From Liolophura sinensis (Eukaryota; Mollusca; Polyplacophora; Chitonida; Chitonidae), in the NCBI RefSeq assembly GCF_032854445.1, contig NC_088302.1:7499338-7559337 (forward strand): a stretch of 60,000 nt of DNA. The letters run 5' to 3'. Positions 43,901 to 56,426 of the stretch are shown here, in pieces. The translations under genes and the position numbers were made by a program. The notes beneath the pieces are model-generated. The model saw only the letters and a program-made list of their open reading frames with translations, ran no database searches and had not been told where the DNA came from. How positions within the stretch are numbered: position 1 is the stretch's first letter; each line of letters starts with the position of its first letter.

Positions 43901-46900
43901 AACAATCCAGTACCAGATAATCCGACATGATGTGTGACAGAGACTGTTACTAAGTACAGAAGTTGTGTCCTCACCGTAGACATACAACGTAGGTAATAAC
44001 CAAACAATCCAGTACCAGTTAATCCGACATGATGTGTGACAGAGACTGTTACTAAGTATAGAAGTTGTGTCCTCGCCGCAGACATAGGAGATAACCAAAC
44101 AATCCAGTACCAGATAATCCGACATGATGTGTGACAGAGACTGTTACTAAGTACAGAAGTTGTGTCCTCACCGTAGACATAGGAGATAACCAAACAATCC
44201 AGTACCAGATAATCCGATATGATGTGTGACACAGAGATTGTTACTAAGTATAGAAGTTGTGTCCTCGCCGCAGACATAAAAGATAACCAAACAATCCAGT
44301 ACCAGATAATCCGACATGATGTGTGACAGACAGACTGTTACTAAAGATAGAAGTTGTCTCCTCACCGTAGACATAGGTGATAACCAAACAATCCAGTACC
44401 AGATAATCCGACATGATGTGTGACAGAGAGATTGTTACTAAAGATAGAAGTTTTGCCCTCATTGTAGACATAGGTGATAACCAAACAATCCAGTACCAAA
44501 TAATCCGACATGATGTGTGACAGAGACTGTTTCTAAAGATAGAAGTTTTGTCCTCACCGTAGACATAGGTGATAACCAAACAATCCAGTACCAGATAATC
44601 CGACATGATGTGTGACAGAGACTGTTACTAAAGATAGAAGCTGTGTCCTCGCCGCAGACATAGGAGATAACCAAACAATCCAGTACCAGATAATCCGACA
44701 TGATGTGTGACAGAGAGATTGTTACTAAAGATAGAAGTTGTGCCCTCGCCGCAGACATAGGTGATAACCAAACAATCCAGTACCAGATAATCCGACATGA
44801 TGTGTGACAGAGACTGTTACTAAGTACAGAAGTTGTGTCCTCACCGTAGACATACAACGTAGGTAATAACCAAACAATCCAGTACCAGTTAATCCGACAT
44901 GATGTGTGACAGAGACTGTTACTAAGTATAGAAGTTGTGTCCTCGCCGCAGACATAGGAGATAACCAAACAATCCAGTACCAGATAATCCGACATGATGT
45001 GTGACAGAGACTGTTACTAAGTACAGAAGTTGTGTCCTCACCGTAGACATAGGAGATAACCAAACAATCCAGTACCAGATAATCCGATATGATGTGTGAC
45101 ACAGAGATTGTTACTAAGTATAGAAGTTTGTGTCCTCGCCGCAGACATAAAAGATAACCAAACAATCAGTACCAGATAATCCGACATGATGTGTGACAGA
45201 CAGACTGTTACTAAAGATAGAAGTTGTCTCCTCACCGTAGACATAGGTGATAACCAAACAATCCAGTACCAGATAATCCGACATGATGTGTGACAGAGAG
45301 ATTGTTACTAAAGATAGAAGTTTTGCCCTCATTGTAGACATAGGTGATAACCAAACAATCCAGTACCAAATAATCCGACATGATGTGTGACAGAGACTGT
45401 TTCTAAAGATAGAAGTTTTGTCCTCACCGTAGACATAGGTGATAACCAAACAATCCAGTACCAGATAATCCGACATGATGTGTGACAGAGACTGTTACTA
45501 AGATAGAAGCTGTGTCCTCGCCGCAGACATAGGAGATAACCAAACAATCCAGTACCAGATAATCCGACATGATGTGTGACAGAGAGATTGTTACTAAAGA
45601 TAGAAGTTGTGCCCTCGCCGCAGACATAGGTGATAACCAAACAATCCAGTACCAGATAATCCGACATGATGTGTGACAGAGACTGTTACTAAGTACAGAA
45701 GTTGTGTCCTCACCGTAGACATAGGAGATAACCAAACAATCCAGTACCAGTTAATCCGACATGATGTGTGACAGAGACTGTTACTAAAGATAGAAGTTGT
45801 GTCCTCACCGTAGACATACAACGTAGGTAATAACCAAACAATCCAGTACCAGATAATCCGACATGATGTGTGACAGAGACTGTTGCTAAAGATAGAAGTT
45901 GTCTCCTCACAGCAGACATAGGTGATAACCAAACAATCCAGTACCAGATAATCCGATATGACGTGTGACAGACAGACTGTTATTAAGGATAGAAGTTGTC
46001 TCCTCACAGCAGACATAGGTGATAACCAAACAATCCAGCACCAGATAATCCGATATGATGTGTGACAGAGAGACTGTTACTAAGGTTAGAAGTAAGCTAT
46101 GTTCTCCCCGCAGACATAGGTGTTAACCAGACAATCCAGTACCAGATAATCCGACATGATGGACGACAGAGACTGTTACTAAAGATAGAAGTTGTGTCCT
46201 CACAGCAGACATAGGTGATAACCAAACAATCCGGTACCAGATAATCCGACATGATGTGTGACAGAGACTAAGTATAGAAGTACGCTGTGTTCTCACCAAA
46301 GACATATGAGATAATCACACACTCTGATAATCCGACATGATGTACGACAGAGAGACTGGTACTTAGGATAGAAGTAAGCTGTGTTCTTACCGTAGACATA
46401 GGAGATAACCAGACACTCCAGTGCTACAATCAGCATGATAATCCGTCCACCACAGTACCACTCAAACAGCTGTTCTACATAAATTCCTCCCTGAAGAACA
46501 CGACAAGTTCAGCATTATCAAATTTACTTTCATATAAAAAGCTTATTGCATTCATGGTAGACACTGCTTTAGGGGCTTTGGTGGTAATATGTTTTTCACC
46601 TACAAAACCGACCGATATCAGAGGACACTCTTATCCCTCGACCACTACAGCGCTGTTCTTGTGTATGGTACACGACTTTCAGCTTGGACATCGAGGACAC
46701 TAACCTTCCCAGTGGGTGTTTAACTGACTTATTTGGCAATTTACTCAAATTCAAAAAAACTGTTCAACATGTAACGCACAGATTTGCTTGATACTGATGA
46801 AAGTCAGGTGATCTTCAACGAATGTTAGGCTGCGCCAATGGCCCCACGCGCATCGTCAACCACTTACTGTTATCAAGTCCCCACGCGCATTGCCGACCGC

Positions 46901-49900
46901 TTATTGTTACCAAAGCCCCACGCGCATTGCCGACCGCTTATTGTTACCAAGTCCCCACGCGCAATGCCGACCGCTTATTGTTACCAAAGCCCACGCGCAT
47001 CGTCAACCACTTACTGTTACCAAGTCCCCACGCGCATTGCCGACCGCTTATTGTTACCAAAGCCCCACGCGCATTGCCGATCGCTTATTGTTACCAAAGC
47101 CCCACGCGCATTGCCGACCGCTTATTGTTACCAAGTCCCCACGCGCATTGCCGACCGCTTATTGTTACCATGTCCCCACGCGCATTGCCGACCGCTTATT
47201 GTTACCAAAGCCCCACGAGCATTGTCGACCACTTACTGTTACCAAGTCCCCCACGCGCATTGCCGACCGCTTATTGTTACCAAAGCCCCACGGGCATCGT
47301 CAACCACTTACTGTTACCAAGTCCCCACGCGCATTGCCGACCGCTTATTGTTACCAAAGCCCCACGCGCATTGCCGACCGCTTATTGTTACCAAAGCCCC
47401 ACGCGCATTGCCGACCGCTTATTGCTACCAAAGCCCCACGGGCATTGTCGACCACTTGCTGTTACCCAAGTCTCCACGCGCATTGCCGACCGCTTATTGT
47501 TACCAAAGCCCCACGGGCATTGTCGACCACTTACTGTTACCAAGTCCCCACGCGCATTGCCGACCGCTTATTGTTACCATGTCCCCACGCGCATTACCGA
47601 CCGCTTATTGTTACCAAAGCCCCACGGGCATTGTCGACCACTTACTGTTACCAAGTCCCCACGCGCATTGCCGACCGCTTATTGTTACCAAAGCCCCACG
47701 CGCATCGTCAACCACTACTGTTACCAAGTCCCCACGCGCATTGCCGACCGCTTATTGTTACCAAAGCCCACGCGCATTGCCGACCGCTTATTGTTACCAA
47801 AGCCCCACGGGCATTGTCGACCACTTACTGTTACCAAGGCACTACAAGGTGTAAAAGTCGTAGATCTAGAAATCCCTTGTTAAAGACCGGTTTGACACCT
47901 TGTGTGTCCAAGCAACAGTCGCTGTAATGTAAGGTACATGAAAGTAATCTAGTTTTCCATACTTCTGTAACCATGGAGAGGCCCAGAAGAAACCAGACCA
48001 GGCAGATGACCCCCCACGACGATTTCCTTCCGGGGAGACGAGCGGAGCATTCGGGGGTAAAAGTCACCAATCATGACAATGAATGACTCTGTTTGGACGA
48101 ACTGAACAACAGAAAAAAGAATTTGGTCACGTCACAAAGTGTTCGTTGTGACAACATTTATGAATTGAATTCGTTATCATTTAGCTTCATGCTATAAACT
48201 GTTAACTATTAAATCTGTTGGAAAGAATGGCGCGTCTCTTCACACTTAAGTATTGTTTTTATGTGCAGTTATTTCACGAGGAATCCCACAAAGACAAACT
48301 GGCTATACGGGTTACCTCAAGAGTTCATCGAACCAGAAAGGTGAACAAGCGTGGGATTCTGTATACATGTAATAATCTGTGGTTGGCTATGTTGCTTACT
48401 TAGTTATATGATTGGTGTTTAACGCAGTGCTCAAGAACATTTCACTTATATGACGGTTTTCTGGTCGTACGTGGGAAGGTCTTCCAGCGACCTGTGGATG
48501 GGCGTGAGTTTCACCTTGGCTCTGCCACGTTTCCTCAGCATAACGCGGGTGGTCGTGGTATAAACAAAATTTTCTCGAGTGCGGCGTAAAACTCCAATCA
48601 TGAGTGATGATCCTTATAATATTCATAACGAAGTTTTTTGACATAATGATAATTTGTCGTGTGGATTTTTGACAAGTCTGATCGAAAAGTGTATCCTGTA
48701 CAAAGTCTGTACAATCTTCGCCTCATTTAAGAGACAACCGAACTAATAGGGCCACTTCAGCTGTGCATTTAATACATAAAGATACTACCTACAGTTTGCT
48801 ACCAAGACAAAAGCAAAAGCTGGATAATTGAGCTTTAAGATGATATACAGTTGAGCTTGTACCTACCTTTGTGGTACCGATTGGGGGTGTACCTGATGGA
48901 CTATTTGATAAGGCTGAAGTAAACAACATAATCTAGGAACACACCTCATGTTTACTGCTTTCTGAGACCAATTAATACATAATATTAAGTAGCTATATTT
49001 TATAACATTTACTGGGATCTCTTACGTTGGCAGGCTGAAACGACCGCATTCTCGGCAGATTTCTGAATCAGTGTGCTGGGTTAGCACGCCAGCCAATCGG
49101 CCACGGAGGCCCCTTGTCACATCTAAGTCATGCAAAATAATGTTATTCCCTCATCACCAAACATACACCAGTAAAGAGAATTGATAGGATAAATTTAGCC
49201 CTCGTTCTGTACTGAGAGACAACTGTGATCGAAAAACTTATCTTAAAATAATAAATATAAACTAAAAATTCTATTAGATAATTATAAGCAGTCTAACAAT
49301 TGACTGATCGACAAGGGACAGTGATTGACTGATCGACAAGGGACAGTGATTGACTGATCGACAAGGGACAGTTACCCGCGCCCCTGCAACAGATTACCCC
49401 GTCCAAAAGTACATGGCTCCACATTGTGAAGTTGAGTAAAGCCACTTTTTCACATTTTGATCTCCTTAAAATTATTTTTTACATATAATTCAATACATGA
49501 ATTAGAACAGACACTGAAAAATCTGGAAGATGTGTCTTTCAAGCTTCATGTACATTTTGTGTCCTGCACCCGATTTCACGAGTTTGTTTTGGTTAAACAA
49601 AAGTATGTTACCTCTTCTACGTTTTGAATGGAGCTAAGAGAGGAAAACATCGTTACCTGGCTGTCGATTCCAACAAATATGAGGAGGAGAAAGAATATAC
49701 AGGACCACAATGGTGCGATAGGCATTTGAGCCACAGCTTCTGGGTATGCTACAAATGCCAAGCCAGGTCCTGGGGAGATATGAAAATTTACATTCTTGCT
49801 TGTAACGAAGAATTTCAAGATTGTCATGAAAGTTAAGAACAAAAAATGAACTTTAATCTTAGCTTTAACAACAGTGGGATTCAACTGCCTCAGTTAATGG

Positions 49901-52900
49901 GATAAAAATTATACCAAGAATTTCCTTCACTTATCAGCATAAGGGAAGAGGTGCATTATACTTAGTGAATAAACCAACATGCTGATGGCATTTTGCATAG
50001 TCTTCAAATGACACCCCTTCCTCAAGATACCTGACAACAATTCAGACATAAACCTGTAGCCAAACGTTTGACGTGTGCACAATCCGAAAACAGAAGTTCA
50101 TGCTTACGCACCAGTGAGCATAATGCCACATACTTCTTATACGGCATGCGGTGCGCTCTACGTTCACTTTACATCACTGTCGCCATCACTAGCAAATTTT
50201 GTGCGCAAATTTTCAACAACACTGAGGTCACTGGGGTCACGGCAATGAAGCAGGAGGTTGTTACGGTATTGAAAACAGCAACAGAAAGCAGACTCAGTGA
50301 CTCAATATTACAATGTAAACAATGCTTTATATATAAAATGAGACGTACAGTTTTACAGACAGTTCAACAACAACAACATAACAAACATACACATCAGTAT
50401 TACCGGTCTTTAAAAGTTTCCAGTTCACCTTTGTATCCCAAGGAATGTATTCCGGGAAATCCAATGTAAAGACCATGGGATAAACACACAATTCACACAA
50501 GTCACAAATTGTCCTAGACAGGTACTTCGCCAGGTTAGCGAACACGAACACAGTACACAGGTTACACAGAACTGGAACAGTCAAGCCTTTGAATGACGTC
50601 ACACCCGCAGAGCACAACACAGGGTAAATACAGGCATGGAGGTATAATCCACTTCAGATCAGTCACAGCTCCCGCAGAAGCTCTCAAACGAGCCGTTCAG
50701 AGACGTAGAGTAATGTCACCTTGTGGCAGAACGAACGTCCTTTGCCAAAACTGAAAACTTCAGTTTAGAGTCCTTGACGACCTAGTCGGTCAGGTGAGGT
50801 CAGCGTGTTAAACAAATTACACAGTCAACACTGTATAATCATAATAAAGATCCGAACACCAATAAACGTGACTTCCGCAGAAATTCACACAAACCAGACA
50901 TCAGTACTACTGTGGTACACAAACGGTGCCGGCATAAAAACTGTCCTCCCAAATGAAACTGGCATCACCAGCTCATATAAATATAATGGACTCTATACGA
51001 GAGCGTCGCACACTCTCCTGGCTCCCAGTGGATGCAGCAAAAATACCTCCCCTCTGCACAGAAACACGGCTTATATACGTGCCAGGTGGATTCAACTATT
51101 TTTAAACACCGAGTTTAACAGCCAATGAACAGCCAGTTAAATAAACAGAGCATTGAACACGGTGCTTTCGGCCAGGTCCGCACTGTACATATATAACAGG
51201 GCCTGTTATGCTTATAACATACAACACAAAGGTCCGCAGACTAACAGTACATGAAGACGTTAAATAGTCATACATAACACCCCCACCCTTCAGGGAAAGA
51301 AAGTTTTGCATAAAAACTTTCTTTAACATATTCATAATCACGAATAATAATAACGTTTACCACACAGTCTTTAAAACAAAGCTGCAGAAAACCAACTAGA
51401 CACGTGACAAACAATCAGCAATCACATTATCTTTCCCTTTTATGTGTCTAATCTCTAGATTAAATTCTTGCAAAAGCAAACTCCACCGTAACAATCTTCG
51501 GTTTTTACCTTTTAGTTTGTGCAAGAAGGTTAAGGGATTGTGATCTGTATACACAACAATGGGGTAACTTGAGGAAGTCACATATACTTCAAAATGCTGT
51601 AATGCTAGAATCAAGGACAGACACTCCTTTTCTATTGTTGAATAATTTCTCTGGCACTTGTCAAATTTGCGAGAAAAAAACATACAGGGTGATCAACGTG
51701 ATCTGTTTCATTTTCTTGTAACAAAACTGCCCCAGCAGATATATCACTAGCATCAACAGCTAGCTTAAATGGTAAATTAAAATCAGGTGCTACAAGTATG
51801 GGGCCGCCGCTTAGCATGGCCTTTAATCTATCAAAAGATCTCTGACACTCAATGGACCACAAGAATTTAGCACCTTTCTTTAACAGCTGAGTTAATGGCT
51901 CACTAACAAATGAAAAGTTCCTACAGAACTTCCGATAATAACCTGCCATGCCAAAAAACGCTTTAATTCTCTCTTACAACTTGGCACTGGAAAACAAGAG
52001 ATAGCAACTCCACTAGGATGTACAACATTGAGATCAGTGCTATCTCTGTCTACATATGGCTTTAAGATGTTAATGTGACAAAGTTGTCTAGATTTGCGCC
52101 GATCAGGAGTGAAAATAATATAATTAAGATCACTTAGCCTCTTGTCTACTACATAAGGTCCAAAATAACGAGCCTCAAGTGGCTTACCACTAACTGGAAG
52201 TAAGGCCAATACCTTCTGACAACTTCAAATCTGCGTCTTACAGTTTCTTTGTCATACTTAGTTTTTATACTCTTCTGAGAAGCTGTAAGATTCTCTCTGG
52301 CTAACTCACATACTCTGTTGAGCTTAGTACGAAAACTTGACACATACTGTAATAGGTTAACATTGTCACTATCACCAGACACAAACTTTTCCTTGAACAA
52401 CTGTAGTGGACCACGCACAGTATGGCCAAACACAAGCTCAAATGGACTAAATCCAAGTGACTCTTGTACAGACTCTCTTACAGCAAACATTAACAAAGGT
52501 ACACCCTCGTCCCAATCTTTCCCTGTCTCAAAGCAGTAAGTTCTTATCATACTTTTCAGTGTCTGATGGAATCTCTCTAGTGCTCCTTGACTTTGTGGGT
52601 GATAAGCTGAGGATTTATACTGGCTAATACCTAGCTCATGCATAACTTGTTGGAACACACCAGACATGAAATTTGAACCTGGTCTGACTGTACTGACTTA
52701 GGCAGACCAAACATGGTGAAGAACTTAACTAAAGCCTTAATTACAGTCTTGGCAGTAATATTCCTTAATGGAATTGCCTCAGGGAAACGAGTTGAAGTAC
52801 ACATTATGGTTAACATATACTGATCTCCAGACTTTGTCTTAGGTAGCGGACCAACACAATCTATTAAGATTCTACTGAATGGCTCACCAATTGCAGGAAT

Positions 52901-55900
52901 AGGCCTCAGGCTGCCTTGGGGATTGTCTGGTTAGGTTTCCCCACTAACTGACATGCATGACAAGACCTGCAAAATTCAGTAACATCTTTCCTTATTCCTG
53001 GCCAATAAAAATGACTGAGAATCTTATGATAGGTCTTATTAACACCTAAATGACCTGCTAACGGCGTTTCATGCGCTATAGTCAGTATGTCTTTACGATA
53101 AGACTTGGGCACAACTACCTGATGCTTAACTGCCCATTCATCCTCCAACGAAACATCGGGAGGCCTCCACTGCCGCATCAATATGCCAGACTTGACATAG
53201 TAGTAGCATGGGTCAGGTAAAGATTCACCATCTTTAGCTGCATCATTAAACAAGCAAGAAATACTTGGATCACTGTGTTGTTCAGCAATCAACTCAGTCC
53301 TACAAAATGGCTGATCACCACTAACAGAATTAGTTTCTACTTCCTGCTGGCTGTCTAATTTGGAAGAATCTCCATCCAACATGTTGTTGAGAAAAGTCTT
53401 GCTCAAATCAACAGTACTACCCTGGTCTGTACTGACTTTTCTAGACATAGCTCTTGTAACAACACAGGAAGGATATAAACCCGCTATCTCGCTTTCAACT
53501 GGCTCTGTGACTGAATTCAGAGAAGGCTTATCACCATTAAGGGATCAACAGTAACCTTATCATGTGCTAAGTCATTTCCCACAACAAATGAATACCTCAA
53601 AAGGTAATGAAGGCTTAATGCCTACCCTGACAGGTCCAGATATCAAATCTGATGACAAATAAATATCATGAAGGGGAACACTGACAAAGTCACTAGACTC
53701 TACACCTCTAATAAGGGCACGAACCCCAGAGTATGACTCTTCAGAAAAGGGCAGAGTATTCATCAACAACAGAGACTGAGATGCCCCAGTATCCCTTAAT
53801 ATCTTTATAGGGGTAGCACAAGACATGTCGCTTCTAAGCGACACTGAACCAGAATTGATAAACGGAGCGAAGCTATCCATAGAGCATTTGGGAATCTTAT
53901 CCAATCCCATATCAGCTAACTCAGATCTGCTTTAACTGCTGATGTAACTTCCGGCAATGTTTTGTGCATTGCAACACAAAGACCTGTGGGCTTAGACTCA
54001 TTCTGAGCTTCCCGTATCCTTTTCAACTTGTAACATTCACTCATCACGTGACCTACCCGCTTGCAAAAATTACAAGTGACCCTATTTCGAGGACTACCAT
54101 TCCAATCTGAACTACGTGAACCATGAGCTGTAGAACCATTGGAGCCTGGTGTAGAACTCTTCTGTGTAGAGCTACCTCTACCTGTTGCATGTGACTGGGT
54201 ATTTCTACGTGTAAATGAATTAAATGGCTTACCCGTGTATGTAACCTTATGTGTCAAGGAATAATCATCAGCTAAACTGGCTGCCTCTTCAAGTGTACTC
54301 GCCTTCTGCTCGTCAACGAACACCTTTACATCATTATGAATACAACGCTTGAACTCTTCTACCAGCACAAGCTGACGCAAACTTTCAAAATCCTTGCCTA
54401 TTTTCTTGGCTATACACCAGCGATCAAACAACTGCTCCTTAGCTCGACCAAACTCAACGTATGTCTGATCTCTACCTTTTTCACAGTTACGAAATTTCTG
54501 GCGGTAAGCTTCAGGCACCAATTCATAACCCTTCAAAATTACCTCTTTCACATAGTCATAATTGGAAGCATTCTCTACACTTAACTGAGTGTAAATTTCC
54601 CTGGCCTTTCCAATTAGCACACTCTGTAATAACATAGTCCAGAACTCTTTAGGCCACTTCAAACTATTTGCAATTTTCTCAAAATGCAGAAAATACTTAT
54701 CCACCTCTTTTTCCTGAAAGGATGGAACTAACCGAATGTATTTGGTCACATCAAATCCGGAATCCTGTCTACCGGAAGGACCCGGTTTCTCACCTCTCTC
54801 AACCTCTAACTTTTTCATTTGAAACTCCAATTCCCTTTCCCTCTCTCTTTCTTGCATTTCTCTCTCCTCTCTCTCTCTCTGATGAAATCGAAATTGTTTT
54901 AAATTCTTATATATCATTTTCATGATTAACATTTTCAGCATGTGGTCAAGTAGGCATTCGAGAGGTTAACATCTCTGCTGGTTTCTTCGTATCACCTTTC
55001 ATGATTCACAACCATATATTGACAGATACTATGCTTTCACTTTTTCTTTTTATATGGACTGGCTACTGCCTAGAACTTACTTCATACAGTTGTGACGAAA
55101 TTTGTTACAGCTGGCCAAAGATGTGTGAAGGCCCAGACCTCCGCCGAAGGAGAAGAACACCTGAATCCCAGCTTCCACCCAAACCTGAAAAATTGTCTAG
55201 AGTCGCTTCATACCGTTACGAAACCTCTCTATGTAAGCACCAGGTGGCTCTCTGTGCTGTGCTGACATTACAGAAATCATTAAACGTGTCAATGTACCCT
55301 ACTAAATAGATATTAAGGAAGTTACTAAATGCATGACAAAATAGGCTCTTTGGGGGCTCCGGAGTAGACAATATTATTTGACGTATAACAAGATATAACC
55401 TTCACAGCCTATATAGTAGACATAAGCGAAATTATCAGATGTATGACAAGACATAACTCTCAATGACCGAGAGAGCGAATGTTAGCTGTTTTGTCAGATG
55501 TAAAACAAGACACGACCTTCATTGGCCATTGGAGAGAGAGCATGAGAGATATTATCAAATGCAGATACGACCTTCATTAGAAGATGGGAGTCGATATTAG
55601 CGAAATTATCAGGTGTGAAACAAGACTCGATAACTGGTAAATGGAGGGTCTGTAGCCTTATTATCAGATGTAGCACTAAACACGACCTTCGCTGACCGAT
55701 GGAGTGGTTTATGTAAGCGTTTCTCTGTGCAAGATTATATTAATGTTTACAATCTCTTGTGACAATGTCAGGTGACATGATAGGACCCTTCTCCAGCGCT
55801 AGAACACGCTACATCTTTATGTATGGACTTTTGTGCTTTCCTGGGCTCTGTCATGATATGATCTGTGTAATTATTTATTTATTCATTAAGTAAGGAAGGC

Positions 55901-56372
55901 ATCCAATGCATATATGTATACGTACCTGAACTGATGCAAGTTTCCGCCAGTCAGGCAAGAGAAAGTACTTTATACCCTGCCCTGCACCAGTCAGAGTCGC
56001 GCCCCGGACAAGCAAGACGACCAGGAGAATGTATGGTGCTATCACGGTTACGTAGCTTATCTGAAATCCAATGGACAGGCCTAACTAGGCGGACACGATG
56101 GGACCATGAACACAAGGTTGAACTTAACCTGAAGCCACGTGTGCGAATTTATTCGTTGAATTAAGTCGCGCTCTATCTTGTAGTGGTAAGCAATTGCCTA
56201 AAGAGTAACCAAAGAATAACTGTGTATTTTACCCACTGTAAATTATGGGCTAATTAGGTTAAATATTTATGCCGGAGATGGGGAAGTATATGTGTGATTG
56301 CGCTGATAATAAAATAGGTGTAGATTTTCCAACGTTTTCCTAAGATATCCACGATGTATACGATTTTCAAAC

Positions 56373-56426
<54 letters not shown>

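Larger units (their letters stand above)
50259..54941 (-). mobile_element. Decayed Ty3/gypsy-type LTR retrotransposon of the Gmr1-like group, 5' truncated
   Basis: In transcription order: gag, protease, integrase, RT (C-terminal part only), RNase H, polypurine tract, 3' LTR. Integrase before RT is the order of Ty1/copia and, among Ty3/gypsy elements, of the Gmr1 group. The SCAN-like Gag agrees with that. No LTR sequence is found right of 54,941. At least six frame breaks and an RT deletion make it non-autonomous. It sits between exons 6 and 8 of copy C in the same orientation. Confidence 0.85.

Noticed and set aside
43140-46305. Many minus-strand open frames of 60-178 codons repeating a hydrophobic [15 protein letters not shown] pattern
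   Set aside because: They are translations of the tandem exon-10/intron array, including intron sequence. They are not separate transmembrane genes.
43001-46390. CRISPR array
   Set aside because: Units are tandem and contiguous, not short repeats alternating with unique spacers, and the genome is eukaryotic.
46822-47927. Three overlapping long open frames (338-353 codons) on the + strand
   Set aside because: They are produced by the stop-free 37-bp satellite. The three translations are the same repeat in different phase, with no start context or domain.
49770-50258. Exon 7 of copy C between exon 8 and the LTR
   Set aside because: Reading the minus strand showed no match to the TM7 sequence or its splice sites.
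54845-54885. CT microsatellite
   Set aside because: It is the coding sequence for the Arg/Glu-rich stretch of the element's Gag, so it is reported there.
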